Positions 1-12,140 of a stretch of 64,000 bases of DNA are shown piece by piece. Origin of the DNA: Dryas octopetala (Eukaryota > Streptophyta > Magnoliopsida > Rosales > Rosaceae); the NCBI GenBank assembly GCA_963921425.1, contig OY992832.1, positions 19,380,835 to 19,444,834 of the forward strand, read 5' to 3'. The position numbers and the translations under genes were made by a program. How positions within the stretch are numbered: position 1 is the first letter of the stretch; every line of letters begins with the position of its first letter. A model generated the notes under the pieces. It saw only the letters and a program-made list of their open reading frames with translations, ran no database searches and was not told where the DNA came from.

Positions 1-100
1 GGGGTAAATGCTCTAAACCACTAGAGCTAAAGTTTTCTCTACTCATGCTTTAAATGTACTAACAAGTTTCTTCCACAAGTAAGACTACAAGTATACTTAC

Positions 101-899
101 CTTTTCCAAGATCATCCTCAACCTCATGAACCACAAAGGCCCTTCCAATTATAGCATTAGGACCAGTTAATGGTATCTACACATTTTAGCCAAAAACAAA
201 AACTGAGTAATTGAATACAACTAAGGTAGAAACACAGTACCAAATGTGAACATAAAATCATCACACCATACCAAAGCCAAAATGAAAATCAAAGATACAC
301 ACACCCTGAATACAGACATGTAAACTCATTCTTAAAATAATAATAATAATAACATTATCCATGTTCAAATATTACCTGTTTATCCACGATTGTTACCTCT
401 GCCACCCCTGCATACCCACAATATATCTCTTAATACATTAATCAGTTTCGGTGATCCATAAAAACTCAGAGGAGTTAAAAGATGAATTACCATCGGCATT
501 AGCAACTATGTTTCCCAGGTCACCCGCATGACGGATTTCGTCTTCAGGAGCACCATGTGTCAACTTTTTAGGATTGAAATGTGCTCCTAATGTTAATTTG
601 AAAAAAAATTCATTACAATGCCTTCTAAAAAGAATCACAAATATAACTACATCCACTGAAACATCATAATTTAGCAGTTTGAGCTCAAAATGAAATCAAG
701 CCCTACCTGTGGATATGCACCCATTTGTCGTGTCACCATACTCATGCTACACAAGAAAGCAAAACACTCAGTCGTAGAAAATTTACTAATCCACAGATGA
801 TATAAACTAAAGATAAAATAAAAAATTAAAAACTCACTAAATGGAACCCATGAGACCCAGGAGTAAGTCCAGTAACACGAACATTCACAGTCGTAGGAC
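101..899 (-). CDS. CSD2: Chloroplast-type Cu/Zn superoxide dismutase, partial (5 internal exons)
   Basis: Converts superoxide to hydrogen peroxide and oxygen; the family member matched is the plastid stromal enzyme. Read on the minus strand, five exons join in phase with GT-AG sites: 838-899, 707-746, 491-586, 376-407 and 101-176. They encode [21 protein letters not shown], then [38 protein letters not shown].., [11 protein letters not shown] and [24 protein letters not shown]. Visible are the HxH copper ligands of FHLHE, the histidines and aspartate of the zinc loop (HFN, THG, RHAGD) and the disulfide cysteine of NGC. The last exon (GGHELS region with the final copper ligand) must lie left of base 1. 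The transit-peptide exon and the first beta-strand exon are not visible between 900 and the gap at 1270. They may be in the gap or beyond it, or the copy may be 5'-truncated. PTTVNVR and ANADG favour the plastid isoform over cytosolic or peroxisomal ones. Confidence 0.88.
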
Positions 900-1269
900 C
901 TACGAACAGTACAACACAATCAGCGTTGAGCAGTCATAGCTCCATTAAAATCACAATTATGGGTTCAGAGACATAGAACAAGTTCTTGGGCATGGAACTC
1001 CAACCACTCATCCACAATTGAAGGAAGCATTGAAACAAACAGCGTTCAACAAAAACAAATAGAAACTCGATTTTGGAAAAGTTGACTTTCCACATTGCCA
1101 TTTGCGTAGACATCAATGATCAGTAACACGACTATGAAACCCAGCAGGAGTGACAAGTCAAGTGTACAAACCAATTCTCAGAAACACAATTTAAAACCCA
1201 TTTCAGAAATCCACAGTGACATATATTTCTAATAACATTTCAGCAACTTTCATCTGGAAAAAACAGCTA

Positions 1270-1469
1270 NNNNNNNNNNNNNNNNNNNNNNNNNNNNNNN
1301 NNNNNNNNNNNNNNNNNNNNNNNNNNNNNNNNNNNNNNNNNNNNNNNNNNNNNNNNNNNNNNNNNNNNNNNNNNNNNNNNNNNNNNNNNNNNNNNNNNNN
1401 NNNNNNNNNNNNNNNNNNNNNNNNNNNNNNNNNNNNNNNNNNNNNNNNNNNNNNNNNNNNNNNNNNNNN
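1270..1469. other. Assembly gap (200 N)
   Basis: A run of exactly 200 N, typical of a gap of unknown size. DNA just right of it (1470-1566) is the end of a repeat rich in CGAAATTTCG words, the same family as the element at 61915-63154. A repeat probably caused the gap. Confidence 0.97.
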
Positions 1470-1566
1470 GCCGAAATTATACCGAAAATTTAACGAAACT
1501 AGGTTTCGATTTCGCCCACTCCTCAAATCGAAAATTTCGGCGAAATTTTTGAAATTTAAACCCTTG
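1470..1566. mobile_element. End of a CGAAATTTCG-type MULE, cut by the gap
   Basis: About 97 bases ending in TTTAAACCCTTG resemble the right terminus of the element at 61915-63154, which also has GAAAATTTCG..CGAAATTT followed by a CTTG end. The other end would be in or beyond the N run, so no target duplication can be read. Confidence 0.5.
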
Positions 1567-2056
1567 TATACCGTCTAATAACACCTTTTCATGTTGAATT
1601 GGTTATACCATGTAACAGTGTATTAGATACACCCAATAATTTTTCCCACATGAGAACTTCAATACAAGCAGGTCCCCTCAAACCTCAGGACCAAGTAATT
1701 CCTTTTTTTTTTTTTTTTTTTTCAAAGTATGTGAGATTGTGAAGGCGAAGAGGTGTTGTTTTGGCTGAAGGCATGGAGGTGTTAGAGGGACACTTGAATT
1801 AATGTAGAAACAGGTGTGAGGGGTAAAAAGGTAAACACAAGAGAGTGTTGATGTTTTTTTTTTTTTTTTTATTTTAATTTTTAAAGGTTCGACAATGAAC
1901 CTTCCGCAGGTCAACACAAGAGACTGTTGATGCTAACCTGTGCATTTAATGGGGTGCAGAGTAGGGATGGCAACGGGGCGGGTTAGGGTCAAGTTTGCCA
2001 ATACCATACCTGCCTTGCCGGGTAATTTGGTCTTCTTCGGATATTCGGAGCTCTTA
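1567..2056. other. Gene-free stretch with MITE remnant and poly-T tracts
   Basis: 1567-1645 resembles half of the small MITE at 24378-24558 (GAATTGGTTATACCATG, then a GTGTATTAGATACACC-like end). Poly-T tracts lie at 1702-1722 and 1853-1870. No gene is visible. Confidence 0.5.
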
Positions 2057-2065
2057 GTTATTTTT

Positions 2066-2632
2066 GAGCAAATTACAATTTAATACCTCAAATTTACATG
2101 TTGTTTCAACTTAGTACCTCAACTTTGAAAACTTGCAAAAAAGTACCTCAACTTTCATTTTGTATCAACTTAGTACCCAAACTTTGAAAACTTGCAAAAA
2201 AGTACTTCAACTTTCATTTTGTGTCAAAATAGTACCTCCGTTAGTTTTTCTGTCAAAGTGACAGGGGTATTTTCGTCTTTTCCTTAAATTTTAAAAATAA
2301 TAATTTTTTTTTAATAAAAAAATTATTATTTTTAAAATTTAATTTTACGAAAAAATTTCATCAAATTTTATGAAATTTTTTTTTATTTTAAGAAATTTTT
2401 TTTTTTAATTTAAGGAAAAGACGAAAATACCCCTGCCACTTTGACAGAAAAACTAACAGAGGTACTATTTTGACACAAAATGAAAGTTGAGGTACTTTTT
2501 TGTAAGTTTTAAAAGTTGGGGTACTAAGTTGATACAAAATGAAAGGTGAGGTACTTTTTTACAAGTTTTCAAAGTTGGGGTACTAAGTTGAAACAACATG
2601 TAAAGTTGAGGTACTAAATTGTAATTTGCTCT
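2066..2632. mobile_element. 567-bp foldback element (long inverted repeat)
   Basis: The left arm starts GAGCAAATTACAATTTA and the right arm ends with its complement. Both arms contain repeated lines of the form GTACCTCAACTTT. The arms are over 200 bp long and meet in an AT-rich centre, so the whole element folds on itself. It is flanked by GTTATTTTT (2057-2065) and TTTATTTTT (2633-2641), an 8-of-9 target duplication. There is no coding capacity. The class is probably a MULE-type MITE. Confidence 0.8.
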
Positions 2633-2641
2633 TTATTTTTT

Positions 2642-3690
2642 AAAAATAAATTTTTTTATTAATAACATACTAAATCAACATAAATATATAATATAGTACA
2701 GATGAAACACATTAAAATTCATTATATTACATTTACAACAATATTATATCATAAAAAGAACACCATTAAATTTTAAAGATAACAAAAATTAAAATTAAAA
2801 ATTAAAATATAATTATATAATATAATTTTTTTATTAAACGGATATACGGACTGATTGCACCATATAGCTTAGTATGGTTTTGATTTTCTTCAATAGATGC
2901 TCTCCTGGAAGGAACTCCTCTCGTGCCTATCAGTGGATAGCCCTTCGCTTCACTCATCTATTGACGTACGACATGTTAAAACATGCCTCAATTAATTACC
3001 TTCATCATATATCAGGTTTACTTCTACTGCAAATTATGTAATTAATTAGTGTTGTAATTATGTGATTGTATTTGATTGCATTTCTTTAAGACTATATAAT
3101 CATGTTTACTTCCTTTATTTCAACAAATGAAATTTGTATAAATAAAAGTATTTATTTTGGGAAGTATCCTCAAAATTTTAGACCCTCGCAGTCGGAAAAC
3201 CACAATAGCAGCACCTCTGACCCACCTGTTTTATCGTCACATGCCAGATATGTTCTTCGAAACTCTAAGTCTCTATTCTTTTCTCACATGAGCATAATTT
3301 CATCTTTAGATGATGGGTTTCACGTTGATAGTGTTTTTATAGAGCTTAAGGTTAGATTTCAGGAGAAAATCCCAAAAAATGGAGGGAATCAATGTTATGT
3401 GGCAAGAAGACGATGGGCAGGTGGGTTTGTATTAATTCGCATAGGAAATGATAATTTTGTCCTTTAAAATAGGTCATGTGCAAGTTATGTGGTCTATTTT
3501 TAACAGAGGTTTTGAGAGAAGTGACGGATAATCTGATATTGATACAAAACTTAAATATATGTCCTAAATTAATACAAAACTAAACACGTGTCCTAAATTA
3601 AAATTGACATCAAAGTATTGTGTGTTTTTTAAAATTTTTCCGATAAAGTTTCAGTTGCTACAATTTGAGCCTTAACCCATTATAAAGTTA
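2642..3690. other. Intergenic DNA upstream of SMG8
   Basis: AT-rich. An open frame of 121 codons at 3102-3467 (+) matches no family I know and has no codon or context support. The segment nearest the gene should hold the SMG8 promoter and leader. Confidence 0.4.
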
Positions 3691-3864
3691 TAAACCCATG
3701 AATTAACGTCACTCGCCCAAATCATACTCTACCGGAAAAAAACCTTCCTCGCCTAAACCTAGAAACCTTACTTCTCTCTTTCTTTCTCTCTTGTTCTTCA
3801 ATGGAAGTCCAAAGAAGCAAAACCAAATAACCAGAGTCCTTACAGGACCTTCCAATTTGCATTG

Positions 3865-3990
3865 ATGGACACCTCCAACCCCAATCCCAACCCCAACCCA
3901 AACCCAAACCCAAACCCGAACCCGAACCCATCAGCTATGCGGGTCCTAATCCGCCCACCACCTTCACCTTCACCAACACCCACACCCACA
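3865..3990 (+). repeat. Codon microsatellite at the SMG8 N terminus
   Basis: CCNAAY-type hexamers encode about ten Asn-Pro pairs (residues 5-24), and ACCCAC/CCAACA units encode a Pro-Thr run after residue 38. Such tracts vary in length between alleles. They lie before the conserved SMG8 domain. Confidence 0.85.
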
Positions 3991-6900
3991 CCCACTTCCT
4001 ATTCACCCTCCCAAACGCTTCCGACTGCCTCCTCCTCCTCCTCAGACCCTCCCTCCTCCTCTGGCGTGGTCGTAGTGGGCTTTATTGGGCGGAGGCCCGA
4101 CGACTCTGCCCATCTCATCAACCGGATCCTCGACTCCAATGTGTTCGGGTCGGGCAATCTGGACAAAACCCTCCATGTCGAGAAAGAGGAGCTCAGGGAC
4201 TGGTTCAGGTGGCGAAGCATCAGTTATTTCCATGAGCATCAGAAGGGGATTCTCTTTTTGCAGTTTTGCTCCACTCAATGCCCAGCCATGGACGATGGGT
4301 TCTCGGATTCCGGGTCGGGTTTTGACTCTGTGCTTGAAGAGCACGAGTTCGGGGACCTGCAAGGAATGCTCTTCATGTTCTCTGTAAGTTGTTTTTATTT
4401 TTATTTTGGGCTCACTCTCTGTACACAAGCATTTTCAGTTACACTTATAGGGATTGTTTTATGTACTAAAGTAATACAAAATTTAAAATTTAGCATAATG
4501 CGGTCATTATTTGTATCTTTGTGTATACTTTCCGGGAAAACTTGAACCCATGTGTGCAAATCTATATAGGATTGAGATTTCTTGATTAGCTGTAAGGCAT
4601 GTAATTTATGAACATGGTATGAAAATTTCACCAACAAAGAATTTGCAAGGGCATTGTTTTGTTTTGCTCCTTAGCATAAGAACTTACCTGTACTCTGACC
4701 ATTTTATTGAGCATTCAGAACTTCAGAATGAACATTTGGGTGTTTTATGTATAGGCGTTAGGCGATGATAATATCAGTGAATAGTTGATAGGACTATAAT
4801 TAACTCAATGAGCAATGCAGGTTTGCCATGTAATCATATATATTCTGGAGGGATCACGGTTTGATTCTCAACTCCTGAAAAAGTTTCGGGTATTACAAGC
4901 TGCCAAGCATGCTCTGGCTCCTTCTGTGAGAACCCGAGCTGGGCAGCCAACACCATCCAAGCCACGTGCATCATTGTCTTCCTCGCGGCCTACCACATCC
5001 GCAAACTCTTTTAACAATCCTTCTCCCGGCAGAAGTGGTGGCATCTTGACTCACAATGCTTCTGCCATTTCACTTATGTCAGGTTTAGGTTCCTACACTT
5101 CTTTGTTTCCAGGACAGTGTACCCCAGTCACACTGTTTGTTTTTATTGACGATTTCTCTGATGTGCCAAATCCCAGTTCTAATGTGGAGGAGTCAGCAGA
5201 TACATCCTCACTTAATCAGTCTTCTAGTTTGGGTAGTTTAGCAAGGTCAAGCTTGCCTGTTAAAGGTTCTGGTTCAGTGGTTGTGCTTGCCCGCCCTGTG
5301 AGTAAATCGGAGGGTAGTTTCAGGAAGAAACTGCAGTCGTCCCTTGAAGCACAGATTCGTTTCTTAATTAAGAAGTGTAGAACAGTCTCAGGTTCTGAAA
5401 CCAGTCATGCTGGGTCAAGAAGCGGGGGTGCTTCAAGTTCTGCACCTCTATTTTCACTTGATGCATCAAGGGCTGTTCTGTTGTTAGATAGGTGTACAAA
5501 TCAGAGAGGTGAATCCCTTGAATTTTCCACTGGTCTTGTGGAAGATGTTTTGAATGGGAAGGCAACCTCAGATTCTCTTCTGCTTGAAAGTCATGGTCAG
5601 AGCGCAAGCAAAGAAGATATAATATCAGTGAAGGAGTTCATTTACAGGCAATCTGATATTTTAAGAGGGAGGGGGGGACTGGTAACTAATTCCAATAGTG
5701 GTTCAGCTGCTGGTGTTGGTATGGTTGCAGTTGCTGCAGCTGTTGCTGCTGCGTCAGCTGCATCTGGAAAGACATTTACTACTCCTGAACTTCCAAATTT
5801 CCAAATTTGGTTATCTTCCAGTCAACAAATTCTTGACGGAGTTCTTTCTGCAAAAGGTGGATGCATAGATGAAACTGAAGTTAGTAAAAGAAAACCTCGT
5901 CTAAGGAATACTATTCCACAGCTGGTTGAAGGAGCTTCTTCAAAAGGTGTGGATCCCCTTGATTTAGCAGTATCTTGGTTGGAAAGTGGTAAGAGACTGA
6001 ACACAAAATTTTCGACTTTGTGGTGCGAAAGGACCCTCCCAGCTGCCAAAGAGGTTTATCTGAAAGACTTGCCTGCTTGTTACCCAACTTCACAACATGA
6101 AGCCCATCTGGAAAAGGCTTTCCATGCTTTCCACTCAATGGTTAAAGGACATGCAGTGCAGCATTTTGCAAAAAAGTTGGAGGATGAATGCACATCCATC
6201 TGGAAATCTGGAAGGCAACTGTGTGATGCCGTTAGTTTGACTGGAAAACCATGTATGCACCAGAGACATGATGTCGAGACTAGTGAGCCACTTTCAGGAG
6301 CTTCCATGAAGCAACATTCTAGTGGATATGTTTTCCTTCATGCTTGTTCTTGTGGTCGTTCACGGAGACTACGATCTGATCCTTTTGACTTCGAATCAGC
6401 AAATGTTACTTTCAATTGCTTTCCAGACTGTGACAAGCTCCTTCCTACCCTTCAATTACCTGAAGTAAGCAATACAGGGCCTATTCAACCTTCCTCATGG
6501 AGTTTGATTCGCATTGGGGGTGCAAGGTACTATGAACCTTGTAAAGGTTTGCTTCAAAGTGGGTTCTGTTCCACTCAGAAGTTTCTTTCGAAATGGACAA
6601 TAGTTCTGGAAAAAGAGAAAACCCCCAACGATTTAACTGCCAGTGCAGTGCATCAAGGTTCTGTAGTTAGGTCAGGTACAAACCTTAAGTTTGAATCTAA
6701 AGCTGATGTGCAGCTGTACTCAGAGTTAAAATCTGGAGTTGAAAGTCATAGAAAACCTGCAGAGGACATTGTGCCTGATAATAATAAAATCAGTTTTGGT
6801 AAAGGTCTACCCAACTTTATTATGAGAAAACCTTTTTCTGAGGTGGTTGCTGGAACAGCATCTGCAGACTCAGGATTTCCTCCTATTCAGCAGAGGAAGA

Positions 6901-8574
6901 AATCTTCATCAGGTTTGGATAAGAGTATTAAGCAAACTAGGGCAAGGGATCCGAGTGCACAACGGACTAGTGATAAAGGATCTCGAAAATATGAAGATGT
7001 TTTATCTGTTCAAGAAACATTTAACGGGATAAGTAGCGCAAACAGTGACCCCTATCTACGAATAGGTAGTAATGTAGTCCCTGTGAACCTGAATGGCAGT
7101 GAAAGGCTCAAAAGGAACCATTCTCTTAAACATGTAATAGTGCATGTTGGATTTGAGCATGAGTGCCCCCATGGCCATCGTTTTCTATTAAATCCAGAGC
7201 ATCTTAATGACCTTGGGTCCTCATATCAATTGCCTGAAGAATCTCAGGAAAACTCAAACCATATTCTGGCAGATTCTTCAAAAATGAGTAGGAATGGTTT
7301 CCATGGTAAAGTTCATCGAAATTCAAATAGGATGACTGTTACTACTGCAAATAAGGAGAGAAATGTAAATAAGTCAAAAGAGATAGTAACTAATGGTAAT
7401 TTAAATTTAGATGGGCTGATACAGTTCTCAGGACCAGGGAAGCAGCAGACTCAAACATCTTTTAGTGTGTCAACACTCCCCAATTTTTCCAAACGCCTTG
7501 AAGGGAGCTTTCAGTCTATTAGCCTTGATGATGGTGGATGTGCTTTCTCCATGTTGAATAGAAATTTACCAATCTATATGAATTGCCCACACTGCAAGCT
7601 CTCTAAGAATAAGCAGGATCCACCAAGGACTAAGTTTGCAGGCACAATTTCACAGCTTCAAAGGATTTTTGTGGTATGGGATGTTGCTTATAAGCCATTT
7701 TCTCACATTGCATTCCACATATTAGTTTACAAGTAGTTCATTTTAGTGCTTATCTCTGTGGATTGCCAATACCTAAGAGCTTCTTTATTTTATGCATTTG
7801 AAATATGCAAGACCTTTTTCTTAAGAACTGGAATATGCTATATCTGACTAAATGATGTTTGATTTCATGCTAATGTTTTTCCCCTCACTGATGCCTCATC
7901 TGTTCTGTAGGTAACACCTCCCTTTCCGGTCATATTAGCTGCTTGCCCGGTTATACAATTTGAGGTATGCCTATCTCCCCTTGAAGTATAGTGTGCATGA
8001 TCTTTGCAATATTACTACTTTACGTTAATCGTATATTTCATTTTACTACTTGACAACGAATTAGAGTAATCTAGGGTCGATAAATTAGTTTGCTACTATT
8101 TCTTGATTGGGTTGTGTTTCAGAATAGCAGATCCTTCAGTTGTTTGGACTACATGTAACATGCACTTGTCTATTATTGCTTGCTGTAACTTTTACAAAAC
8201 TTATTGTTGGTACACATTTTGTGCTATTGTTCAATCTAGTTCTGTTTATAAGATCTTTCTTCGATACTTAAATTTTAGTTTTCCTTATGCTACTGCAATC
8301 GCTTTACTTGCAGGCATCATGTCTACCTCCATCAATCCCAGAACGTGAGCAGAAGTTGCAGTTCAGCCTTGGATCCCAAGTGGTTTTACCTCCAGAGAGT
8401 TTCCTAACCCTCAGACTCCCATTTGTGTATGGTGTGAAACTGGAGGATGGAAGTTCACATTCTCTTAACTGTTTTGAACATCAACCAGAAGTAACTGCCT
8501 GGATCACCAAAGGAACAACATTGCAGGTCATATCCAAAAGAAACAGTGTTGGTCAAGATGGATTTCTAACATAG
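3865..8574 (+). CDS. SMG8: SMG8-like nonsense-mediated mRNA decay factor
   Basis: SMG8, with SMG9, restrains the SMG1 kinase that phosphorylates UPF1 in nonsense-mediated decay. The four exons are 3865-4383, 4821-7673, 7911-7964 and 8314-8574, all phase 0 with GT-AG sites, giving about 1,228 residues, close to plant SMG8. The start is the first ATG of the frame, followed by an Asn-Pro repeat (about ten units) and a Pro-Thr/Ser tail. The conserved start of the SMG8 domain is GVVVVGFIGRR..DSAHLINRILDSNVFGSGNL, then ISYFHEHQKGILFLQFC, GDLQGMLFMFS and VCHVIIYILEGSRFD. Later marks are CSCGRSRRLRSDPFD, HECPHGHRFLLNPEHL, MNCPHCK and, across introns 2-3, QLQRIFVVTPPFPVILAACPVIQFEASCLPPSIP. Small exon 3 (54 bp) fits between the conserved blocks, which fixes both junctions. 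The frame is intact. Confidence 0.93.
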
Positions 8575-9350
8575 TCAAAATTATTGATCCTTAGAATTTG
8601 GCCACTACATCCTTGCTGAATTTGCAAAGGCAGATTTGTTTGATTGGCTCCATTTAAGCTCAGGTCAGTATCCGCCATTTCTAAACCTTTAGATTTTTTT
8701 TATTTTTTTTTAATTCTTTGGATTATTCTTATCTATGTTTCATGGACTTGATCCTTCTATGTCTTTTATCTGTTGATTCTATTTTACTTCCCTGTTCTCT
8801 GAACTTAATCTATGTACGTCATTGGCTGTGGGTATCGATACTTTCTCCATTCCTAGAAATTCTTATGTAAAAGCAGATAATGCAATTTTAATATGCACAA
8901 CAGTAAGGATGGATGCTTGACATTGGTGACCAAGATTGCTAGATTATTGTCAATCTAATAGATAATATGGGCATTACTTATATAGGGCTGGATTGCAATA
9001 GAGAATTTATATTGTTGATCCAAATAGTTGGGATGGCTTTTTATCTTGTTATCAAAGATAATGTTCTAACTTGAAACTGATGGTTGAAGATCTGTAGGCT
9101 GGCTAACGACCAAGATTGCTAGATTAGGGTCAATCTAATAGATGATATGGGCATTGCATAAATAGGGCTGGATTGCAATACAGATTCTATTGTTGATCCA
9201 AATAGATGGGATGGCTTTTTATCTTGCTATCAAAGATAATGTTCTGAAGGTAGAACTTGAAACTGATGATTGAAGATCTGTAGGCTGGCTAAGCACTTTC
9301 ATGAATATTCATGATGGTGCATGATCGATAAATTCCAACCTCAAACACAT
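8575..9350. repeat. SMG8 downstream DNA with a 180-bp tandem duplication
   Basis: 8928-9107 and 9108-9294 are two near-identical copies, each starting GACCAAGATTGCTAGATTA and containing GGGCTGGATTGCAATA and TAGGCTGGCTAA. They differ by a few bases and short indels. The first few hundred bases after the SMG8 stop are presumably its 3' UTR. Confidence 0.8.
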
Positions 9351-11477
9351 GAGAATCATATGTAGCCAGGTATTGTTCTTTGATGACATCATTTCAGTAA
9401 AGGTTATTAATTATCTTTATATTAATTGGTCTGCCTGTTTATCAGGTATATGGTTTGAACCTCTGGGTGGCTGGTGCTTGAGGAAGCTTTTCAGTGCCAT
9501 GGTATGCTCTTTGGTCTGTATTTACCTATCTTACACTGGAATCGTAGTTGCTCATACATGTAGTTACTATATTATGCTACTTCCCTCGAAATTCAGGATC
9601 TGGGACAGATCCCAGATCTCACTCGTTCCAAAATATGGTACCCTTCTGGTCCAATATGCTAGTTTTGACGACCCATAAATGTCCTTCCATTTTATCTTGT
9701 GTTCACTTATGTCATTTATGCTAGTCTTGACGATCCAAAAATGTCCTTCCCATGACAGAAAGGACTCATTTATGCTACTCTTAACTATTAGCTGGGTTGG
9801 CTGTGAAAAGGTGTCCTTTATGTCAAGGGAGGATGGTATCTAAGCTCTTTTGATGACTAGTATGACCTCTACCACACCTTATTGCCAAACAGATGTCATT
9901 TTTGAAAACTGAGTTTCACAGTCCAACTTATATTTCATATTAGATTTAAGGGAAAATTTGTCAATTAAGAAAGATAAGTAACTAACAAACAGTAGCTTTC
10001 CTTTAGTGAATAGGTTATAATTAAAGTAGATATTTTTGGATTTACTTCTACTGCCAGAATACATTGTGTGAGCTGTATAATTACAACATATAGCTGTTTG
10101 TGATGCTTCTGTTTAACAGCAATATATAGATTTTCTGTGATATATATGTAGTCATACTGATGTACCAGTTTACTCTTCACTTATAGTTGCTTATGAAGCT
10201 ATGCATGCTGGGATGCCCAGGAATCCTGCTGACAGTGGCAAAGACATGGTGGGGACCATGGGGTCTACCGACCCCTATAGCTTTTTTATTGATAATTGTA
10301 AACAACATTTCCTGCAAATTTAAAAAACAAGAAGATGGTGTACAAAATATTTGTATTTAATGACTTTATGGGTCTTTGTATTCTTTACAAAGAAATCCTC
10401 TGATTCGATGTCTAAACTTGTATTTGATCCAAGGGCGTTGAGCCCTTGTTCTTGAATCCAATGGTTGAATCTTCAAGCCTTTTTACTTTGTCGGATTTGA
10501 GGATGGAGTTTGACCAAGGGCCGTCAAAGCTTGATCTTGATTGATCAAGAACTACGAGATGTGTCTCGTAGTGAATGTTCTTCGGCTTCGGTGGTGAAAG
10601 AATCATCATGTGTGTATGGTGCTTGATGATTCTTCATAAGCTTGATGAAGAACTGTCTTTAATTCTTTCGGTGTTTGCCTTTGGTCAGAGAGTTTGTTTG
10701 GTTTCGCCAAAAGCCCGGAGGTCCCTTTTTCTAAACCAGGAGTTGTGTATTTATATCTAAGAGTATGTGGTATTGACCTGAAATCCCTAATTTGAATCTT
10801 ATAATTTGTGGGATTGAGTCCAAATTTTGATTGATTTTGAACTAATTGGCTTGATTTGATTTAACTAGAGCTAATTGCTTTAATTTGGCTCATGATTCAA
10901 ATCAACTAAATATTTCATTTATTTAAGCAATCAACCGACCAATTATCCTTCAATTTATCACTCGGCACTTTATTTAACTTGACTGATGATCTTTTCAAAC
11001 GTTGTCGCATGTCATCTCTGGTGACTCGCCTTGTCTTGGTGAGTCATGTGCCAATTGTACTTGTGTGGGATCCATGACTTGCACAGTTATCTTTGATTGG
11101 TCAATGGACAAACTTATAATTTGGAAAAAAAATTTATTTCACCAATATTTCGTTCTAATCTCATATTGATCATTTTGAGTTTTCATCTCTTTACCCTTCC
11201 TCTCTTTTTTTTTTTTTTTTGGCAATAATCTCTTTTTCTATTTAAAAAATGTATATGGATTCGCGGAAGCGACATATATTTCACATTAGTTCAAAATGAC
11301 TCAATTGACCGGTTGTTCCAATGATATTTTCTACTTATCTTTAGGCATATAATAGGTCTTAATATTATTAGTTACCAAAAAAGGTTGTCCTTGCAATAGT
11401 GAAATTTTAAAAATCCAAAAAAACATTTGTTTGATAAAATTAAAATTATTAGAGCATATTATTTAATAGTAAAAAAC
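9351..11477. other. Gene-free intergenic DNA
   Basis: Short open frames only (for example 9349-9678 +). 10430-10760 is less AT-rich, with GGCGTTGAGCCCTTG and GATCTTGATTGATCAAG words that read like transposon remnant. I could find no terminal repeats or protein match. Confidence 0.35.
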
Positions 11478-11486
11478 ACAATAGAA

Positions 11487-11587
11487 TGGTTTAGCCCAAG
11501 TGTTGCAAGTGGTGAGGGTGGGTTGGGTAAAGATTAGAATTAGGTTAGGTCTAGTATCCATTCCCTCTAATGTAAAAAAAAAAAAAA
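11487..11587 (+). mobile_element. Short SINE-like retroposon
   Basis: About 100 bp starting TGGTTTAGCCCAAGTG and ending in a poly-A run (11575-11588), flanked by ACAATAGAA at 11478-11486 and 11588-11596. The start resembles a tRNA-type A box. Length, A tail and direct repeat fit a SINE or a truncated one. Confidence 0.55.
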
Positions 11588-11596
11588 ACAATAGAA

Positions 11597-12140
11597 CAAT
11601 AGAACAATAATGTCTATAATTTAATATTTCAACTAACTTAAAAAGAAGTGAATAATGTCATGTCAGTTACATGTGCCTATGTCTACTAAATTGTGTAATA
11701 TTATCTATACTAGTCAATAATTTTTACATGATAATATGGTCATAATAAACTTACTTTTCTAATTTATGCCAACCAAATATAAATTTGTGTTATTTAGGGT
11801 CACAGATTTTGTATTTGGGTAATTACCATTTCTAATTGATCCAATATATAGAAAACTACAAGCATATTTGTAGATATAACTAATTAGATAGATTCGCAAC
11901 AAAACAAAAATAATATACATCGATGGAGCCATGGAGGTCTAATATAATGGAATAATTACAAGCATATAATTGCATATATCTAGAAAACTACAAGTATATA
12001 ATTGTTCTCATTGCATGCATGTATATTCATGGCTCTTGGACAACTAATTAATCTCTCTATAATTACAACTTTTTGTTACATCCCTGGAACTCTGATCTGG
12101 TAAGATTACAGCTTGCATGCATGCATGTGAAAGAGATAGA
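11597..12140. other. FIT-a downstream DNA
   Basis: AT-rich. GCATGCATGCATG at 12114-12126 is an RY-type run in the likely 3' UTR of FIT-a. Nothing else is recognised. Confidence 0.4.

Noticed and set aside
934..1116. Candidate first exon of the SOD gene
   Set aside because: The translation in each frame shows neither a transit peptide nor the first SOD beta strands.
3102..3467. Possible 121-residue gene upstream of SMG8
   Set aside because: No recognisable domain, no splice or promoter support, AT-rich intergenic setting.
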